From Paraflavisolibacter caeni (GTDB lineage Bacteria; Bacteroidota; Bacteroidia; Chitinophagales; Chitinophagaceae): 64,000 bases of DNA. Of this stretch, positions 36,680 to 45,288 are shown in pieces (position 1 is the first letter of the stretch; each line of letters begins with the position of its first letter). Position numbers and translations under genes: made by a program. The DNA lies in NCBI RefSeq assembly GCF_025628885.1, contig NZ_JAOTIF010000002.1, positions 496,001 to 560,000 of the forward strand, read 5' to 3'. The notes beneath the pieces are model-generated. The model did not search any database. It had not been told where the DNA came from and worked only from the letters and a program-made list of their open reading frames with translations.

Positions 36680-38338
36680 ATGCTGAGCAAATTATCTATT
36701 CAGAATTATGCTATCATCCATGAGCTGGAAATTGATTTTTCGGCTCAGTTAAACATATTGACTGGTGAAACAGGTGCCGGTAAGTCCATTATTATTGGTG
36801 CCCTGGGTTTGATCCTTGGCCAAAGGGCGGAAAGTAGTGTGCTGCTGAACAAAGAAAAAAAGTGTGTGATTGAAGGCATTTTCAGAAATGAACAGGTACA
36901 TGCCCAGGTGATTGAATTTTTAAAATCCAACGAACTGGATATTAATGATGAAGTAGTGGTGCGTCGCGAAATTGCCCCAAGTGGCAAATCGCGTGCGTTT
37001 ATCAATGATACGCCTGTCAACCTTGGTCAATTGAACCAGTTGAGCAACCTCCTCGTTGATTTGCACCAGCAATTTGATACACTTGAAATTGGTGAGAGTG
37101 ATTTCCAAAGGGAAGTATTGGATGCGCTTGCCGGCAATGCCTCCCTTCTGAAGCAGTACCGGCAGATATTCAATCAATTGCAGTCCTCTAAAACTAACCT
37201 CGAAACGCTCAAGCACCAAAAGGAACAGTTTGATAAGGAGTTTGATTATAACCAGTTCCAGTTTAATGAATTGGACGAAGCTGGATTGCAAGAAAATGAA
37301 CTGGAGGAAACTGAGACTGAGTTAAAATTGCTCTCCAATGCGGAAGGTATTAAAAAGGCATTGGCAAAAACATATTATGAACTGGAAGAAAGTGAGCAGC
37401 CCGTCACCAGGCAATTAAAAAGCCTGTGTAGCCAGTTGCAAGCCTTTGCATCCTTGCATCCTCATCTGCCGGAACTGGTAAAGCGCATAGAATCGGCTTA
37501 TATTGAGCTTCAGGATATTGCTGAAGAAACGGACCGTCTTCATAACGATATTAACTATGATGCGCAGACGATCGATAAGATGAACGAGCGTTTGTCACTT
37601 GGTTACAAACTATTGAAAAAACATGGTGTGAAGACCACCAACGAACTTTTGGTCATCAGGGATGAACTGCAGCAAAAGTTGCAAGCCGTTTTGAATATTG
37701 ACGAAGAAATAAAACAGGCAGAAATTAAATATGTCCAATTGTTGCAGGAAGCTGAATCCATTGCCGCAAAGATTTCTGAAGCTCGTAAAGGCCAGGTGAA
37801 ACCACTGGAACAAAAAGTGGATGCAATGCTGCGCCAGGTAGGTATGCCTAATGCCCGGCTGAAAGTTGAAGTGGGAAAAGGTACTTTAAATGCAACAGGC
37901 TTTGACAATGTAGAGTTCCTCTTTGATGCAAACCGTAGCAACCAGTTTCAACCGTTGCGAAAGGTGGCTTCCGGTGGTGAATTGAGCCGGTTGATGTTGT
38001 GTATCAAATCGTTGGTTGCGCAGTCAATTGATCTGCCTACGCTGATCTTTGATGAAATTGATACCGGTATTTCAGGTGAAGCTGCCAAACAGGTGGGGAT
38101 TATCATGAAGCAATTGGCCACTGCACGCCAGGTGATCTGCATTACGCACCAACCCCAGATAGCAGGCAAGGCTGATGCCCACTTCTTTGTATTTAAAAAT
38201 GTAAGGAACAATGCGATTACCACAGGTGTTCGCAGGCTGAACACAGATGAGCGCATCAATGCCATTGCTCAGATGTTGAGTGGCGAAAAGCCAACAGCCG
38301 CGGCCCTGGAGAATGCTAAAGAGATGGTGTTACAATAA
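36680..38338 (+). CDS. recN: DNA repair protein RecN
   Basis: SMC-like ATPase acting in double-strand break repair, 552 residues. The frame is open from 36608, but the ATG at 36680 fits the conserved RecN opening MLSKLSIQNYAII and lies just 10 bases after a -7-like TATTTTG (36663-36669). Walker A GETGAGKS (29-36), a long coiled-coil middle, ABC-type signature SGGELSRLML, and Walker B LIFDEIDTGISG are all present. The His-containing ITHQPQIA follows. An upstream terminator separates it from the zinc-ribbon gene. Confidence 0.96.
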   Translation: MLSKLSIQNYAIIHELEIDFSAQLNILTGETGAGKSIIIGALGLILGQRAESSVLLNKEKKCVIEGIFRNEQVHAQVIEFLKSNELDINDEVVVRREIAPSGKSRAFINDTPVNLGQLNQLSNLLVDLHQQFDTLEIGESDFQREVLDALAGNASLLKQYRQIFNQLQSSKTNLETLKHQKEQFDKEFDYNQFQFNELDEAGLQENELEETETELKLLSNAEGIKKALAKTYYELEESEQPVTRQLKSLCSQLQAFASLHPHLPELVKRIESAYIELQDIAEETDRLHNDINYDAQTIDKMNERLSLGYKLLKKHGVKTTNELLVIRDELQQKLQAVLNIDEEIKQAEIKYVQLLQEAESIAAKISEARKGQVKPLEQKVDAMLRQVGMPNARLKVEVGKGTLNATGFDNVEFLFDANRSNQFQPLRKVASGGELSRLMLCIKSLVAQSIDLPTLIFDEIDTGISGEAAKQVGIIMKQLATARQVICITHQPQIAGKADAHFFVFKNVRNNAITTGVRRLNTDERINAIAQMLSGEKPTAAALENAKEMVLQ

Positions 38339-38369
38339 CTAATTTTCACGGTTAAAAATAAATGTCCAT

Positions 38370-38377
38370 TACATTTG
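38370..38377 (+). promoter_or_regulatory. -7 promoter box of fabI
   Basis: TACATTTG matches TAnnTTTG exactly and lies 60 bases before the fabI start. No clear TTTG at -33; TTTTC near 38343 is the nearest match. Confidence 0.5.
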
Positions 38378-38437
38378 CGGTGTTTCAAACAAAAATTGAA
38401 GCCGTAAAAAGTAAATCAGAACTTGTAAATCTATATT

Positions 38438-39265
38438 ATGTCCAACAACCTACTGAAAGGTAAAAAGGGAATTATATTCGGCGCGCTGGATGATAAATCA
38501 ATAGCGTGGAAGACTGCCTTAAAGTGCCATGAACAAGGTGCTCAAATAGTGCTTTCTAACGCGCCTGTGGCGATTCGTATGGGAGAGATCTCTAAGCTGG
38601 CCGATGCTGTTGAAGCACCTGTAATTGGTGCCGATGTAACAAACATGGACGACTTGAAAACCCTTTTTGAAGAAAGTCAAAAGCATTTCAATGGAGGTAT
38701 CGACTTTATTTTGCATTCTATAGGCATGGGTATGAATGTGCGCAAAGGCAAGCATTATACAGAAATTAATTACGAATGGAATCAGAAGACACTGGACATT
38801 TCTGCTATGAGCCTGCACCGGGTTCTGCACACAGCCTGGGAATTGGATGCGCTGAACGAATGGGGAAGTGTGGTTGGTTTAAGCTATATCGCTGCACAAA
38901 GGGTTTTCCCAGATTATAATGAAATGGCTGATGCCAAAGCATTGTTGGAAAGCGTTGCCCGCAGTTTTGGTTATCATTATGGCGTTCGTAAAAAAGTAAG
39001 AGTGAATACCATATCGCAATCGCCAACAAGAACAACTGCAGGAAGCGGTGTAAAAGGCTTTGACGCATTTATAGATTATGCTGAAAAAATGAGCCCGTTA
39101 GGAAATGCTTCTTCTGATGATTGCGCAAACTATTGCGTGACCCTTTTCAGCGACTTGACTCGTTTTGTAACGATGCAGAACCTGTTTCATGATGGTGGCT
39201 TCTCCTTTACTGGCGTAAGCGAAGCGCTTGTGTATCAAATGCAAGCGGCCCACCCGCAGGAATGA
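38438..39265 (+). CDS. fabI: Enoyl-[acyl-carrier-protein] reductase (NADH), FabI
   Basis: Reduces enoyl-ACP in the last step of each fatty acid elongation cycle. 275 residues, short-chain dehydrogenase fold. Diagnostic FabI features are the N-terminal LLKGKKGIIFGALDDKSIAW nucleotide loop, LHSIG, and the active-site pair Tyr160-x6-Lys167 (YNEMADAK), with Tyr150 in GLSYIAAQR. NTISQSPTRTTAGSG matches the cofactor and substrate loop, and HDGGFSFTG the C-terminus. Monocistronic, with a terminator after it. Confidence 0.95.
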   Translation: MSNNLLKGKKGIIFGALDDKSIAWKTALKCHEQGAQIVLSNAPVAIRMGEISKLADAVEAPVIGADVTNMDDLKTLFEESQKHFNGGIDFILHSIGMGMNVRKGKHYTEINYEWNQKTLDISAMSLHRVLHTAWELDALNEWGSVVGLSYIAAQRVFPDYNEMADAKALLESVARSFGYHYGVRKKVRVNTISQSPTRTTAGSGVKGFDAFIDYAEKMSPLGNASSDDCANYCVTLFSDLTRFVTMQNLFHDGGFSFTGVSEALVYQMQAAHPQE

Positions 39266-39269
39266 TTCT

Positions 39270-39345
39270 AATGAATAATGAGTAATCATCGATGAGTGAA
39301 AAATCTTATTTCTGTTCACTCATTATTCATCACTGATTACTCATT
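39270..39345. repeat. Imperfect inverted repeat of TAATCA/TGATTA type
   Basis: Arms 39270-39300 and 39315-39345 match as inverted copies in 24 of 31 positions around a 14-base loop. The right arm shares 18 exact bases with the repeat at 10681-10708. Confidence 0.65.
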
Positions 39346-39357
39346 ATGCAAATAATA

Positions 39358-39394
39358 AAGCCTCCAAAATTTTTGGAGGCTTCAATTTTTTTAT
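39358..39394. terminator. Terminator between fabI and the DUF2795 gene
   Basis: AAGCCTCCAAAA (39358-39369) and TTTTGGAGGCTT (39371-39382) form a strong stem, followed by a T-rich stretch on the plus strand. It can serve both converging genes. Confidence 0.8.
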
Positions 39395-39417
39395 TTCCCT
39401 GTAGGAACAGAGGTGGT

Positions 39418-39639
39418 TTAATACTCATCTTCATTAAACAGAAAATCTTCCTGAGACGGATAGTCAGGCCAGATATCTTCAATGCTTTCATACACTTCAC
39501 CTTCATCTTCCAATTCCTGTAAATTTTCCACTACTTCAATGGGAGCACCCGAGCGGATGGAATAATCTATCAACTCATCCTTAGTCGCAGGCCATGGAGC
39601 ATCTTCAAGGTAGGAGGCTAATTCTAATGTCCAGAACAT
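39418..39639 (-). CDS. Small acidic DUF2795 protein
   Basis: 73 residues, strongly acidic (many Glu and Asp, very few basic residues). It reads MFWTLELASYLEDAPWPATK and continues DELIDYSIRSGAPIEVVENLQEL, which is the DUF2795 pattern common in Bacteroidota: a small helical domain of unknown function. Converges on fabI across a shared terminator; nothing nearby indicates its job. Confidence 0.88.
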   Translation of the reverse strand: MFWTLELASYLEDAPWPATKDELIDYSIRSGAPIEVVENLQELEDEGEVYESIEDIWPDYPSQEDFLFNEDEY

Positions 39640-39841
39640 TTTATGTCAGTTTAATTGAGTAATTATTATTTTTTTATTGGATTGAAGCATAATTTTTATG
39701 CCAGAATTTGCTGGAAAAATGCTTCAATTTTTTCGCAAAAGTATCATTATTCGCCAATTTTCCAAATGTGCACCGATAAAGACATGGCATGTCATTGCAA
39801 AACGGCTTTGTTTACTGATATTTGAAGGCGAAGAATAAACG

Positions 39842-40516
39842 ATGGCTATACTTTCCGCAAATAACATACATAAAAAATATGGAACCGTTGAAGTACTGAA
39901 AGGTGTTGATCTGGAAGTCCAGAAAGGTGAAATTGTTAGTATAGTAGGCTCCTCAGGAGCTGGCAAGAGTACTTTGCTGCATATTGTAGGTACTCTTGAC
40001 AAGGCAGATGCCGGACAGGTTCTATGGAATAATGAAAATATTACTTTTCTCCAGGGAAGAAGGCTGGCCAATTTCCGCAACCAGCATATAGGATTTGTTT
40101 TTCAATTCCACCATCTTTTGCCTGAATTTACAGCATTGGAAAATGTTTGTATACCTGGCTGGTTGAGCGGGCAAAATAAGACAAGAGTAAAGGAAAGGGC
40201 CGAGGAGCTGCTGTCTCTGCTTGGTTTGTCACACAGGCTGCATAATAAACCCAATGCAATGTCAGGCGGAGAACAACAACGTGTAGCCGTAGCAAGGGCA
40301 TTGATCAATAATCCTGACATCGTGTTTGCAGATGAACCAACAGGTAATCTGGACTCGGCTAATGCAAAAGAGTTGCATCAACTTTTTTTTGATCTAAGGA
40401 AACAATTCAATCAGACTTTCCTAATTGTTACCCACAACGAAGAACTGGCACACCTTAGCGACAGGATGCTGGTGATGAAAGACGGAAAGATGTTGCCTCC
40501 GGACAAATCTCTTTAA
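39842..40516 (+). CDS. ABC transporter ATP-binding protein, LolD/MacB type
   Basis: 224-residue ATPase subunit. Walker A GSSGAGKST (36-44), Q-loop Gln88, signature MSGGEQQR (140-147) and Walker [13 protein letters not shown] with H-loop VTHNEEL. The PTGNLDS phrase and short length point to the LolD/FtsE/MacB group, which acts in lipoprotein release or substrate extrusion. In Bacteroidota lolD is often stand-alone, and no permease gene lies nearby. Its last four bases overlap the end of the convergent adenosyltransferase gene. Confidence 0.9.
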   Translation: MAILSANNIHKKYGTVEVLKGVDLEVQKGEIVSIVGSSGAGKSTLLHIVGTLDKADAGQVLWNNENITFLQGRRLANFRNQHIGFVFQFHHLLPEFTALENVCIPGWLSGQNKTRVKERAEELLSLLGLSHRLHNKPNAMSGGEQQRVAVARALINNPDIVFADEPTGNLDSANAKELHQLFFDLRKQFNQTFLIVTHNEELAHLSDRMLVMKDGKMLPPDKSL

Positions 40517-41088
40517 ATGTTGGCGGGCCCTGTTCTCGGCTTCCAGGGAACTTCTTCGGCACCTAATTTTTGTGCAGTATAACGTGCCAGCACAAATAAA
40601 TAATCACTGAGCCGGTTTAGATATTGTATCACCAGTTTTTCAATAAACAAGTCATGCTGTTGCATGGAAACGGCAAGGCGTTCTGCTCTGCGGCATACAC
40701 AGCGGCATATATGTATCGATGAAACGGTTACATGGCCACCCGGCAGAATAAAAGATTTCATGGGGGGGAGTTGAGCTGTCATTTCATCAATCTTAACTTC
40801 CAGTAGTTGAATATCTGAGAGAAATAGATCTGGCAAAATCATCTTTGGTTCTTTATCCGCATCACAGGCAAGTGCAGAACCAATGGTGAACAACCTGTCC
40901 TGGATATCTTTCAATTCATTCCTGAATTCCTCACTGTTCAATTGGTCATTGATCAACCCGATCCACGAGTTAAGTTCGTCTACAGTGCCATATGTTTCAA
41001 TTCGCAGGTCATTCTTGGGAACTTTTGTTCCACCTATTAAAGACGTATTCCCCTGATCTCCCGTTTTCGTATAGATTTTCTGTGCCAT
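40513..41088 (-). CDS. PduO-type ATP:cob(I)alamin adenosyltransferase
   Basis: Transfers the adenosyl group of ATP to cob(I)alamin to form coenzyme B12. 191 residues from the ATG at 41088 (MAQKIYTKTGDQG). A TTG at 41112 in the same frame is less likely, because an exact -7 box TAATTTTG sits at 41095-41102, only six bases before the chosen ATG. Family marks are the N-terminal YTKTGDQG nucleotide loop, ETYGTVDELNSWIG, RRAERLAVS and LNRLSDYLFVLAR. Tail-to-tail overlap of four bases with the ABC ATPase gene. Confidence 0.93.
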   Translation of the reverse strand: MAQKIYTKTGDQGNTSLIGGTKVPKNDLRIETYGTVDELNSWIGLINDQLNSEEFRNELKDIQDRLFTIGSALACDADKEPKMILPDLFLSDIQLLEVKIDEMTAQLPPMKSFILPGGHVTVSSIHICRCVCRRAERLAVSMQQHDLFIEKLVIQYLNRLSDYLFVLARYTAQKLGAEEVPWKPRTGPANI

Positions 41089-41178
41089 ACCCATCAAAAT
41101 TAGATGATACAAAGGTGTAAGTTTCTAATGAAAGGTGACATCAATATTGTGTAGCACTGTGCGCTGATGTTCTTCGCC

Positions 41179-41901
41179 TTAGACGGACTGGGAATGCGCT
41201 GGGGCATTCATGCTGGCTTGTTTGATGGTATCTGTTTCAATCAAACCATCTCTCAGCCTGATAATGCGGTGTGCATGATGGGCAATATCTTCTTCGTGTG
41301 TAACCAGTACTACTGTATTGCCAGCAGCGTGAATATGACCAAATATATCCATGATTTCGTGGGATGTCTTCGTGTCCAGGTTACCTGTTGGTTCATCAGC
41401 CAAAATAATAGAAGGGTCATTCACCAAAGCCCTGGCAATAGCTACCCGTTGGTTTTGACCACCACTCATTTCATTGGGCTTGTGATGACTTCTATCAGCC
41501 AGGTTTACTTTTTCCAGGACATGCATTGCCTTTTCCTGCCTCTGTCTTTTAGGCATACCTGCATATACCAGCGGTAAGGCTACATTTTCCAATGCCGTGA
41601 GCCTGGGCAATAAGTTGAACTGCTGAAATACAAAGCCGATCTCCTTATTGCGCACGTCAGCCAGCTCGTTGTCTGTCATTCTGCTGACATCCTGTTCATT
41701 TAATATGTAAGTACCAGAAGTAGGAGTGTCCAGGCATCCAATAATGTTCATTAATGTGCTTTTGCCCGAACCTGATGGCCCCATCAGGGCAACGTATTCA
41801 TTCTTGAAAATATCTAATGAAATTCCTTTCAAAACTTCAATTACCTGCTTGCCGAGGTAATAATTTTTAAAGATATTGTCAAGATGAATGATCCCTTTCA
41901 T
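41179..41901 (-). CDS. ABC transporter ATP-binding protein, MacB/LolD family
   Basis: 240-residue ATPase. Walker [10 protein letters not shown] (41-49), Q-loop in [10 protein letters not shown], signature [15 protein letters not shown] (with N where QQ is usual), Walker [14 protein letters not shown] and H-loop VTHEED. MacB-type ATPases pair with FtsX-like permeases for peptide or lipid extrusion; none is adjacent. It lies nine bases downstream of gatC on the same strand. Confidence 0.9.
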   Translation of the reverse strand: MKGIIHLDNIFKNYYLGKQVIEVLKGISLDIFKNEYVALMGPSGSGKSTLMNIIGCLDTPTSGTYILNEQDVSRMTDNELADVRNKEIGFVFQQFNLLPRLTALENVALPLVYAGMPKRQRQEKAMHVLEKVNLADRSHHKPNEMSGGQNQRVAIARALVNDPSIILADEPTGNLDTKTSHEIMDIFGHIHAAGNTVVLVTHEEDIAHHAHRIIRLRDGLIETDTIKQASMNAPAHSQSV

Positions 41902-41910
41902 GTGTAAAAG

Positions 41911-42201
41911 TTATTTCTTGATCACCTTAGGCACTTTAAAATACTGGCCGTCGTGATGTGGTGCGTTTTTTAATGCTTCTTCCCTGGTGAGCATGTTGCC
42001 GGGTATATCATCACGTAAAACGTTTACTTCTTCGCTCATGTGCAGCAAGGGTTCAATGCCTGTAGTATCAAGCTCCTGCAATTTGTCTACAAAGCCAATC
42101 ATTTTCTGGAGATCACTTTTGATTTCTTCCTTTTCTGCTTCATTAAACTGAAGCAACGACAGCTTGGATAATTTTTCAATAAGTGCGTCATCTACCTGCA
42201 T
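41911..42201 (-). CDS. gatC: Asp-tRNA(Asn)/Glu-tRNA(Gln) amidotransferase subunit C
   Basis: Small GatC subunit that stabilises the GatA/GatB complex used for indirect Gln- or Asn-tRNA formation. 96 residues with the conserved helix start IEKLSKLSLLQFNEAEKEEI, the KMIGFVDKLQELDTTGIEPL turn and the C-terminal PHHDGQYFKVPKVI. An exact -7 box, TATATTTG (42206-42213), lies just four bases before the ATG, which implies a leaderless or near-leaderless transcript. Confidence 0.95.
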   Translation of the reverse strand: MQVDDALIEKLSKLSLLQFNEAEKEEIKSDLQKMIGFVDKLQELDTTGIEPLLHMSEEVNVLRDDIPGNMLTREEALKNAPHHDGQYFKVPKVIKK

Positions 42202-42205
42202 AGAA

Positions 42206-42213
42206 CAAATATA
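42206..42213 (-). promoter_or_regulatory. -7 promoter box abutting the gatC start
   Basis: TATATTTG on the minus strand matches TAnnTTTG exactly and ends four bases upstream of the gatC ATG. Confidence 0.6.
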
Positions 42214-42279
42214 CCCCTGTCACATGAAACGGGAGTTTTCCACCGTAATTTATTTAGCTTTTTAACCTTTTTTAGACAG

Positions 42280-42500
42280 AAAAAATCCCCTCAATACATT
42301 GAGGGGACAATTCCTTTGGCGTATAGCGATTAATTACAAATCACTTTGTACTAGGGACGGACGCCTTTAGGACTTTCTTAGGATTGGATAGGTTTTTCAG
42401 GAACGGACTGGATTAATTTGGTTGATCGGATTTGGATTTCCGGCTTTTCAGGACCCTTTATAGGGGGAATTGGATTTTGATTTGTTTTCCAGGATATTGA
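42280..42500 (-). ncRNA. Candidate small RNA with UCC repeats between gatC and trpS
   Basis: No coding region exists between gatC and trpS (546 bases), yet the minus strand has a complete transcription unit. TTTG (42534-42537), 20 bases, then TACTTTTG (42506-42513) form a consensus promoter. A hairpin with 9-bp stem (42287-42306) followed by ATTTTTT closes it. The predicted RNA of about 220 nt holds 14 UCC triplets (GGA on the plus strand) within about 150 bases, 42354-42496, mostly as AUCC or GUCC in A-rich sequence. Near the 3' end GGCGU and ACGCC can close a side domain. It does not look like tmRNA, RNase P RNA or 6S RNA as I know them. Confidence 0.55.
42287..42306 (-). terminator. Intrinsic terminator of the candidate small RNA
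   Basis: CCCCTCAAT and ATTGAGGGG form a 9-bp stem with a two-base centre. The T-tract (ATTTTTT) lies on the minus-strand side only, so it terminates leftward transcription for which no protein gene exists. Confidence 0.75.
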
Positions 42501-42505
42501 TAGAT

Positions 42506-42537
42506 CAAAAGTAGAGGGCTTGAAAAACCCAAACAAA
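42506..42537 (-). promoter_or_regulatory. Promoter of the candidate small RNA
   Basis: Minus-strand TTTG at 42537-42534, 20 bases, then TACTTTTG at 42513-42506. This is the best full -33/-7 match I found in the window. The expected transcript start is about 42500. Confidence 0.6.
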
Positions 42538-42747
42538 AAAAGACTGGACTGATTTTAAAGAATACTGAATGAATTTAAGCGGGTCTAAATAAATACCCTT
42601 ATTTGTTTGAGTATTAAGAGCTTGTCTGCCGTTTTCGTATTTACTTGATTTCAAATCCGAAGTCAGTTTTCTGTTTCCACGCCAGGACTAAACTTCTAAC
42701 TTCAAACACCAAACTTTAAACTCCTAATAATTATCTTCGCCTTTCTT

Positions 42748-43740
42748 ATGAAAGAAATTGTTGTCAGCGGAATCAGGCCCACAGGATTCTTACATCTGGG
42801 CAATTATTTTGGCGCTATGCGCAACTATGTACGCATGCAGGAAGAGTACGACTGCTACTTTTTTGTTGCTGACTGGCACTCGCTTACCACGCATCCCGAT
42901 ACCAAAGAACTAAATGGGAGTGTGCAGCGGGTAATAGCTGAAAATATTGCAGCAGGGCTGGTCCCGGAAAAGGTATGCCTTTATGTGCAAAGCACTGTGC
43001 CTGAAATTGCCGAACTGTACATGTTGCTCAATATGTTGGCTTACAAAGGCGAACTGGAAAAAACGACTACGTTTAAAGATAAAGTGCGTTTGCAACCCCA
43101 GAATGTAAACGCCGGCTTATTGACCTATCCTGTATTGATGGCTGCAGACATCCTGATTCACCGTGCAAAATATGTTCCTGTAGGTAAAGATCAGGAGCAG
43201 CATCTTGAAATGGCGCGCAACTTTGCGCAACGTTTCAATCATCGTTATGGTGACCTGTTCCCTGAACCTGCTGCCTTTAATTTTGGAGCGCAATTATTAA
43301 AAGTTCCCAGTCTTGATGGTACCGGTAAAATGAGTAAAAGCGAAAACCAATACGCAACACTTTACCTGGCCGATGATAATGACCTGATCCGCAAAAAAGT
43401 AATGAAGGCAAAAACCGACAGTGGACCCACTGAACCCAATTCGGAAATGCCCGATTACATACAGAACATGTTTCAGTTAATGAGTTTGGTAAGTGAAGAA
43501 AGTGTAGTGGAAAAATTCAGGGATGACTTCAACAAAGCATCTATCCGCTATGGCGATATGAAGAAACAACTGGCAGATGATATGGTGCAGTTTATCACAC
43601 CTATCCGCGAAAAGGCCGAAGCCATTTATGCAGATAAAACTTACATCAGGAACATCATTGCTTCCGGCGCAGAAAAAGCTCGTGTCAGCGCTCAAAAAAC
43701 TATTGAAGCAGCAAGAGAAATGATGGGACTGGTGTATTAA
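42748..43740 (+). CDS. trpS: Tryptophanyl-tRNA synthetase
   Basis: Charges tRNA-Trp with tryptophan. 330 residues, the usual bacterial length. Class I signatures are HLGN (16-19) after RPTGF and KMSKS (194-198) in GTGKMSKSEN; YPVLMAADILIH and VPVGKDQEQHLE match the Trp and adenylate pocket. A degenerate -7 box, TATCTTCG (42732-42739), lies eight bases before the ATG. Monocistronic. Confidence 0.96.
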   Translation: MKEIVVSGIRPTGFLHLGNYFGAMRNYVRMQEEYDCYFFVADWHSLTTHPDTKELNGSVQRVIAENIAAGLVPEKVCLYVQSTVPEIAELYMLLNMLAYKGELEKTTTFKDKVRLQPQNVNAGLLTYPVLMAADILIHRAKYVPVGKDQEQHLEMARNFAQRFNHRYGDLFPEPAAFNFGAQLLKVPSLDGTGKMSKSENQYATLYLADDNDLIRKKVMKAKTDSGPTEPNSEMPDYIQNMFQLMSLVSEESVVEKFRDDFNKASIRYGDMKKQLADDMVQFITPIREKAEAIYADKTYIRNIIASGAEKARVSAQKTIEAAREMMGLVY

Positions 43741-43823
43741 CGTAGATAGTTAATTCCTGTTTCTGAAAATGGTATATTGGTGAATATTGGTCGTACTCAT
43801 AATTTCATATTATCTACTGAATA

Positions 43824-44459
43824 ATGCCAAAATCTAAAAAGCCTAAACATATAGCTGTTGCTGGTAACATTGGTGCTGGTAAAACAACGCTTACCATGTT
43901 GTTAAGCAAACACTACAAGTGGATACCTCATTTTGAAGACGTGGATCACAATCCTTATCTGAACGATTTTTACGAGGATATGCCCCGCTGGAGCTTTCAA
44001 TTGCAGATCTATTTCCTGAACAGCCGTTTAAAACAGCTGCTCGAGATCCATCAGGGCACTGAGACCGTGATCCAGGACCGTACCATTTACGAGGACGCTC
44101 ACATTTTTGCACCCAACCTGCACGAAATGGGCCTGATGAGTACACGTGATTTTGAAAATTATTTCTCTTTTTTTGAAAACCTGAAGAGCCTTGTGCAACC
44201 GCCCGACCTGTTGATCTATTTGCAGGCCTCAGTGCCTACTCTGGTAGGGCAAATTCAAAAGCGTGGCAGGGAATACGAAGAGAATATACGTCTCGATTAT
44301 CTGAAACGCTTGAACGAATACTATAATAAATGGATTGATAATTACAAGGAAGGGCCGCTACTCATTATCAATGTGGACGACAACCGCTTTCCTGAAAACG
44401 ACGAAGACCTTGGTAAGATTATTCAAAGCGTCGAAGCCCAGCTTCACGGCCTGTTTTAA
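43824..44459 (+). CDS. Deoxynucleoside kinase (dNK/dGK family)
   Basis: Phosphorylates deoxynucleosides for salvage. 211 residues with P-loop GNIGAGKT (14-21), the DR motif in QDRTIYED (Asp85, Arg86), and the lid segment IQKRGREYEENI with catalytic arginines. Similar proteins are annotated as deoxyadenosine/deoxyguanosine kinases; exact base preference cannot be read here. Ends at a strong terminator shared with the DUF922 gene. Confidence 0.92.
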   Translation: MPKSKKPKHIAVAGNIGAGKTTLTMLLSKHYKWIPHFEDVDHNPYLNDFYEDMPRWSFQLQIYFLNSRLKQLLEIHQGTETVIQDRTIYEDAHIFAPNLHEMGLMSTRDFENYFSFFENLKSLVQPPDLLIYLQASVPTLVGQIQKRGREYEENIRLDYLKRLNEYYNKWIDNYKEGPLLIINVDDNRFPENDEDLGKIIQSVEAQLHGLF

Positions 44460-44460
44460 A

Positions 44461-44499
44461 TAATAAACCCTCTCTGCCGAAGCCAGAGAGGGTTTATTA
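44461..44499. terminator. Bidirectional terminator between the deoxynucleoside kinase and DUF922 genes
   Basis: Perfect 16-bp inverted repeat (44461-44476 with 44484-44499) with loop CCGAAGC and AT-rich outer ends. Confidence 0.85.
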
Positions 44500-44513
44500 T
44501 TATGTATCATTCA

Positions 44514-45101
44514 TTATGGATAATTCGCGTACGCATCCGTTTCTTCCAACAACTGCTCGATCTTTTCCAGCCATTCATGTTGCCTGCCCTTTTTCCGGCT
44601 ATGATTGGTCTCTTCATCATATTGTTCCTGGAAAGCCTTTTCTTCCTTGATTATTTTATCATAAATAGCACTCACATCTTTTTTAAGTGTAGATGCTTTA
44701 GGATGATAATTTTTCATTTCCTGGTACAGCTTGCGGGCGAATATTTCAGAAATATCAAAATGAGCCTGCTCGTGCGCCAGGATATATGGTGTTTTCATCA
44801 GGCCCCAGGACTTCTTCTTAGCAAAGTTGCAGCTAATGTTGTATGAAAAGCGTCCTCCATTGTACTTGAATGATACACCTAAAGAAGTACTCGTAAGTGC
44901 TACGGCATCAGTGTTTCTAACAGGGTCGCATAAGAAATCTTTCCACGTCAGCATCCTGTCGTAGGACCAGGGAATGTATTCCGCAGTTTCTTCTTCCGCA
45001 GTTGCAAGGTCGTTGTTTAGCCCAGAAGTGCTGGCTTTCCCAGGTGCGATCGAAAAATAGGAAAATAGAACAATTCCGGTGATGATGTTAAATAGGGTCA
45101 T
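44514..45101 (-). CDS. DUF922 family putative zinc protease, exported
   Basis: 195 residues with an N-terminal hydrophobic stretch (LFNIITGIVLFSYFSIAPGKA) as signal peptide. The core has the DUF922 pattern: WSYDRMLTWKDF near the start and the metal-binding YILAHEQAHFDISE, an HExxH motif with His110, Glu111 and His114. This suggests a zinc-dependent peptidase acting in the periplasm; no substrate is known. A highly charged C-terminus follows (EETNHSRKKGRQHEWLEKI). Separated from pckA by a terminator. Confidence 0.82.
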   Translation of the reverse strand: MTLFNIITGIVLFSYFSIAPGKASTSGLNNDLATAEEETAEYIPWSYDRMLTWKDFLCDPVRNTDAVALTSTSLGVSFKYNGGRFSYNISCNFAKKKSWGLMKTPYILAHEQAHFDISEIFARKLYQEMKNYHPKASTLKKDVSAIYDKIIKEEKAFQEQYDEETNHSRKKGRQHEWLEKIEQLLEETDAYANYP

Positions 45102-45194
45102 AGGTCGCAGTGGTTACATGTGCTGCAAACGAAATTAAAAATTTGATCAATTTAAGTTTGTGAAGTGAATTATAAAATTGCTGATTTAACATTA

Positions 45195-45234
45195 GAAAAG
45201 GCCTAACCAGGTAGCCCCCTGGTTAGGCCTTTTC
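45195..45234 (-). terminator. Terminator after pckA
   Basis: A 17-bp perfect stem (45195-45211 with 45218-45234) whose outer bases GAAAAGG/CCTTTTC give a T-tract in either direction. It lies between the pckA stop and the DUF922 start on the minus strand. Confidence 0.85.
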
Positions 45235-45288
45235 TTTGTAAACCAAATACCTATGATGTGTAATCGTTTATAATGTTTCTAAAATCTG

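Noticed and set aside
42350-42500. CsrB-like RNA read on the plus strand with 14 GGA motifs
   Set aside because: The promoter and terminator T-tract are on the minus strand, and CsrA is not generally found in Bacteroidota.
42280-42500. tmRNA, RNase P RNA or 6S RNA
   Set aside because: No tRNA-like end or CCA, no recognisable P4 helix, and no long interrupted rod structure could be found; the size and UCC repetition do not fit.
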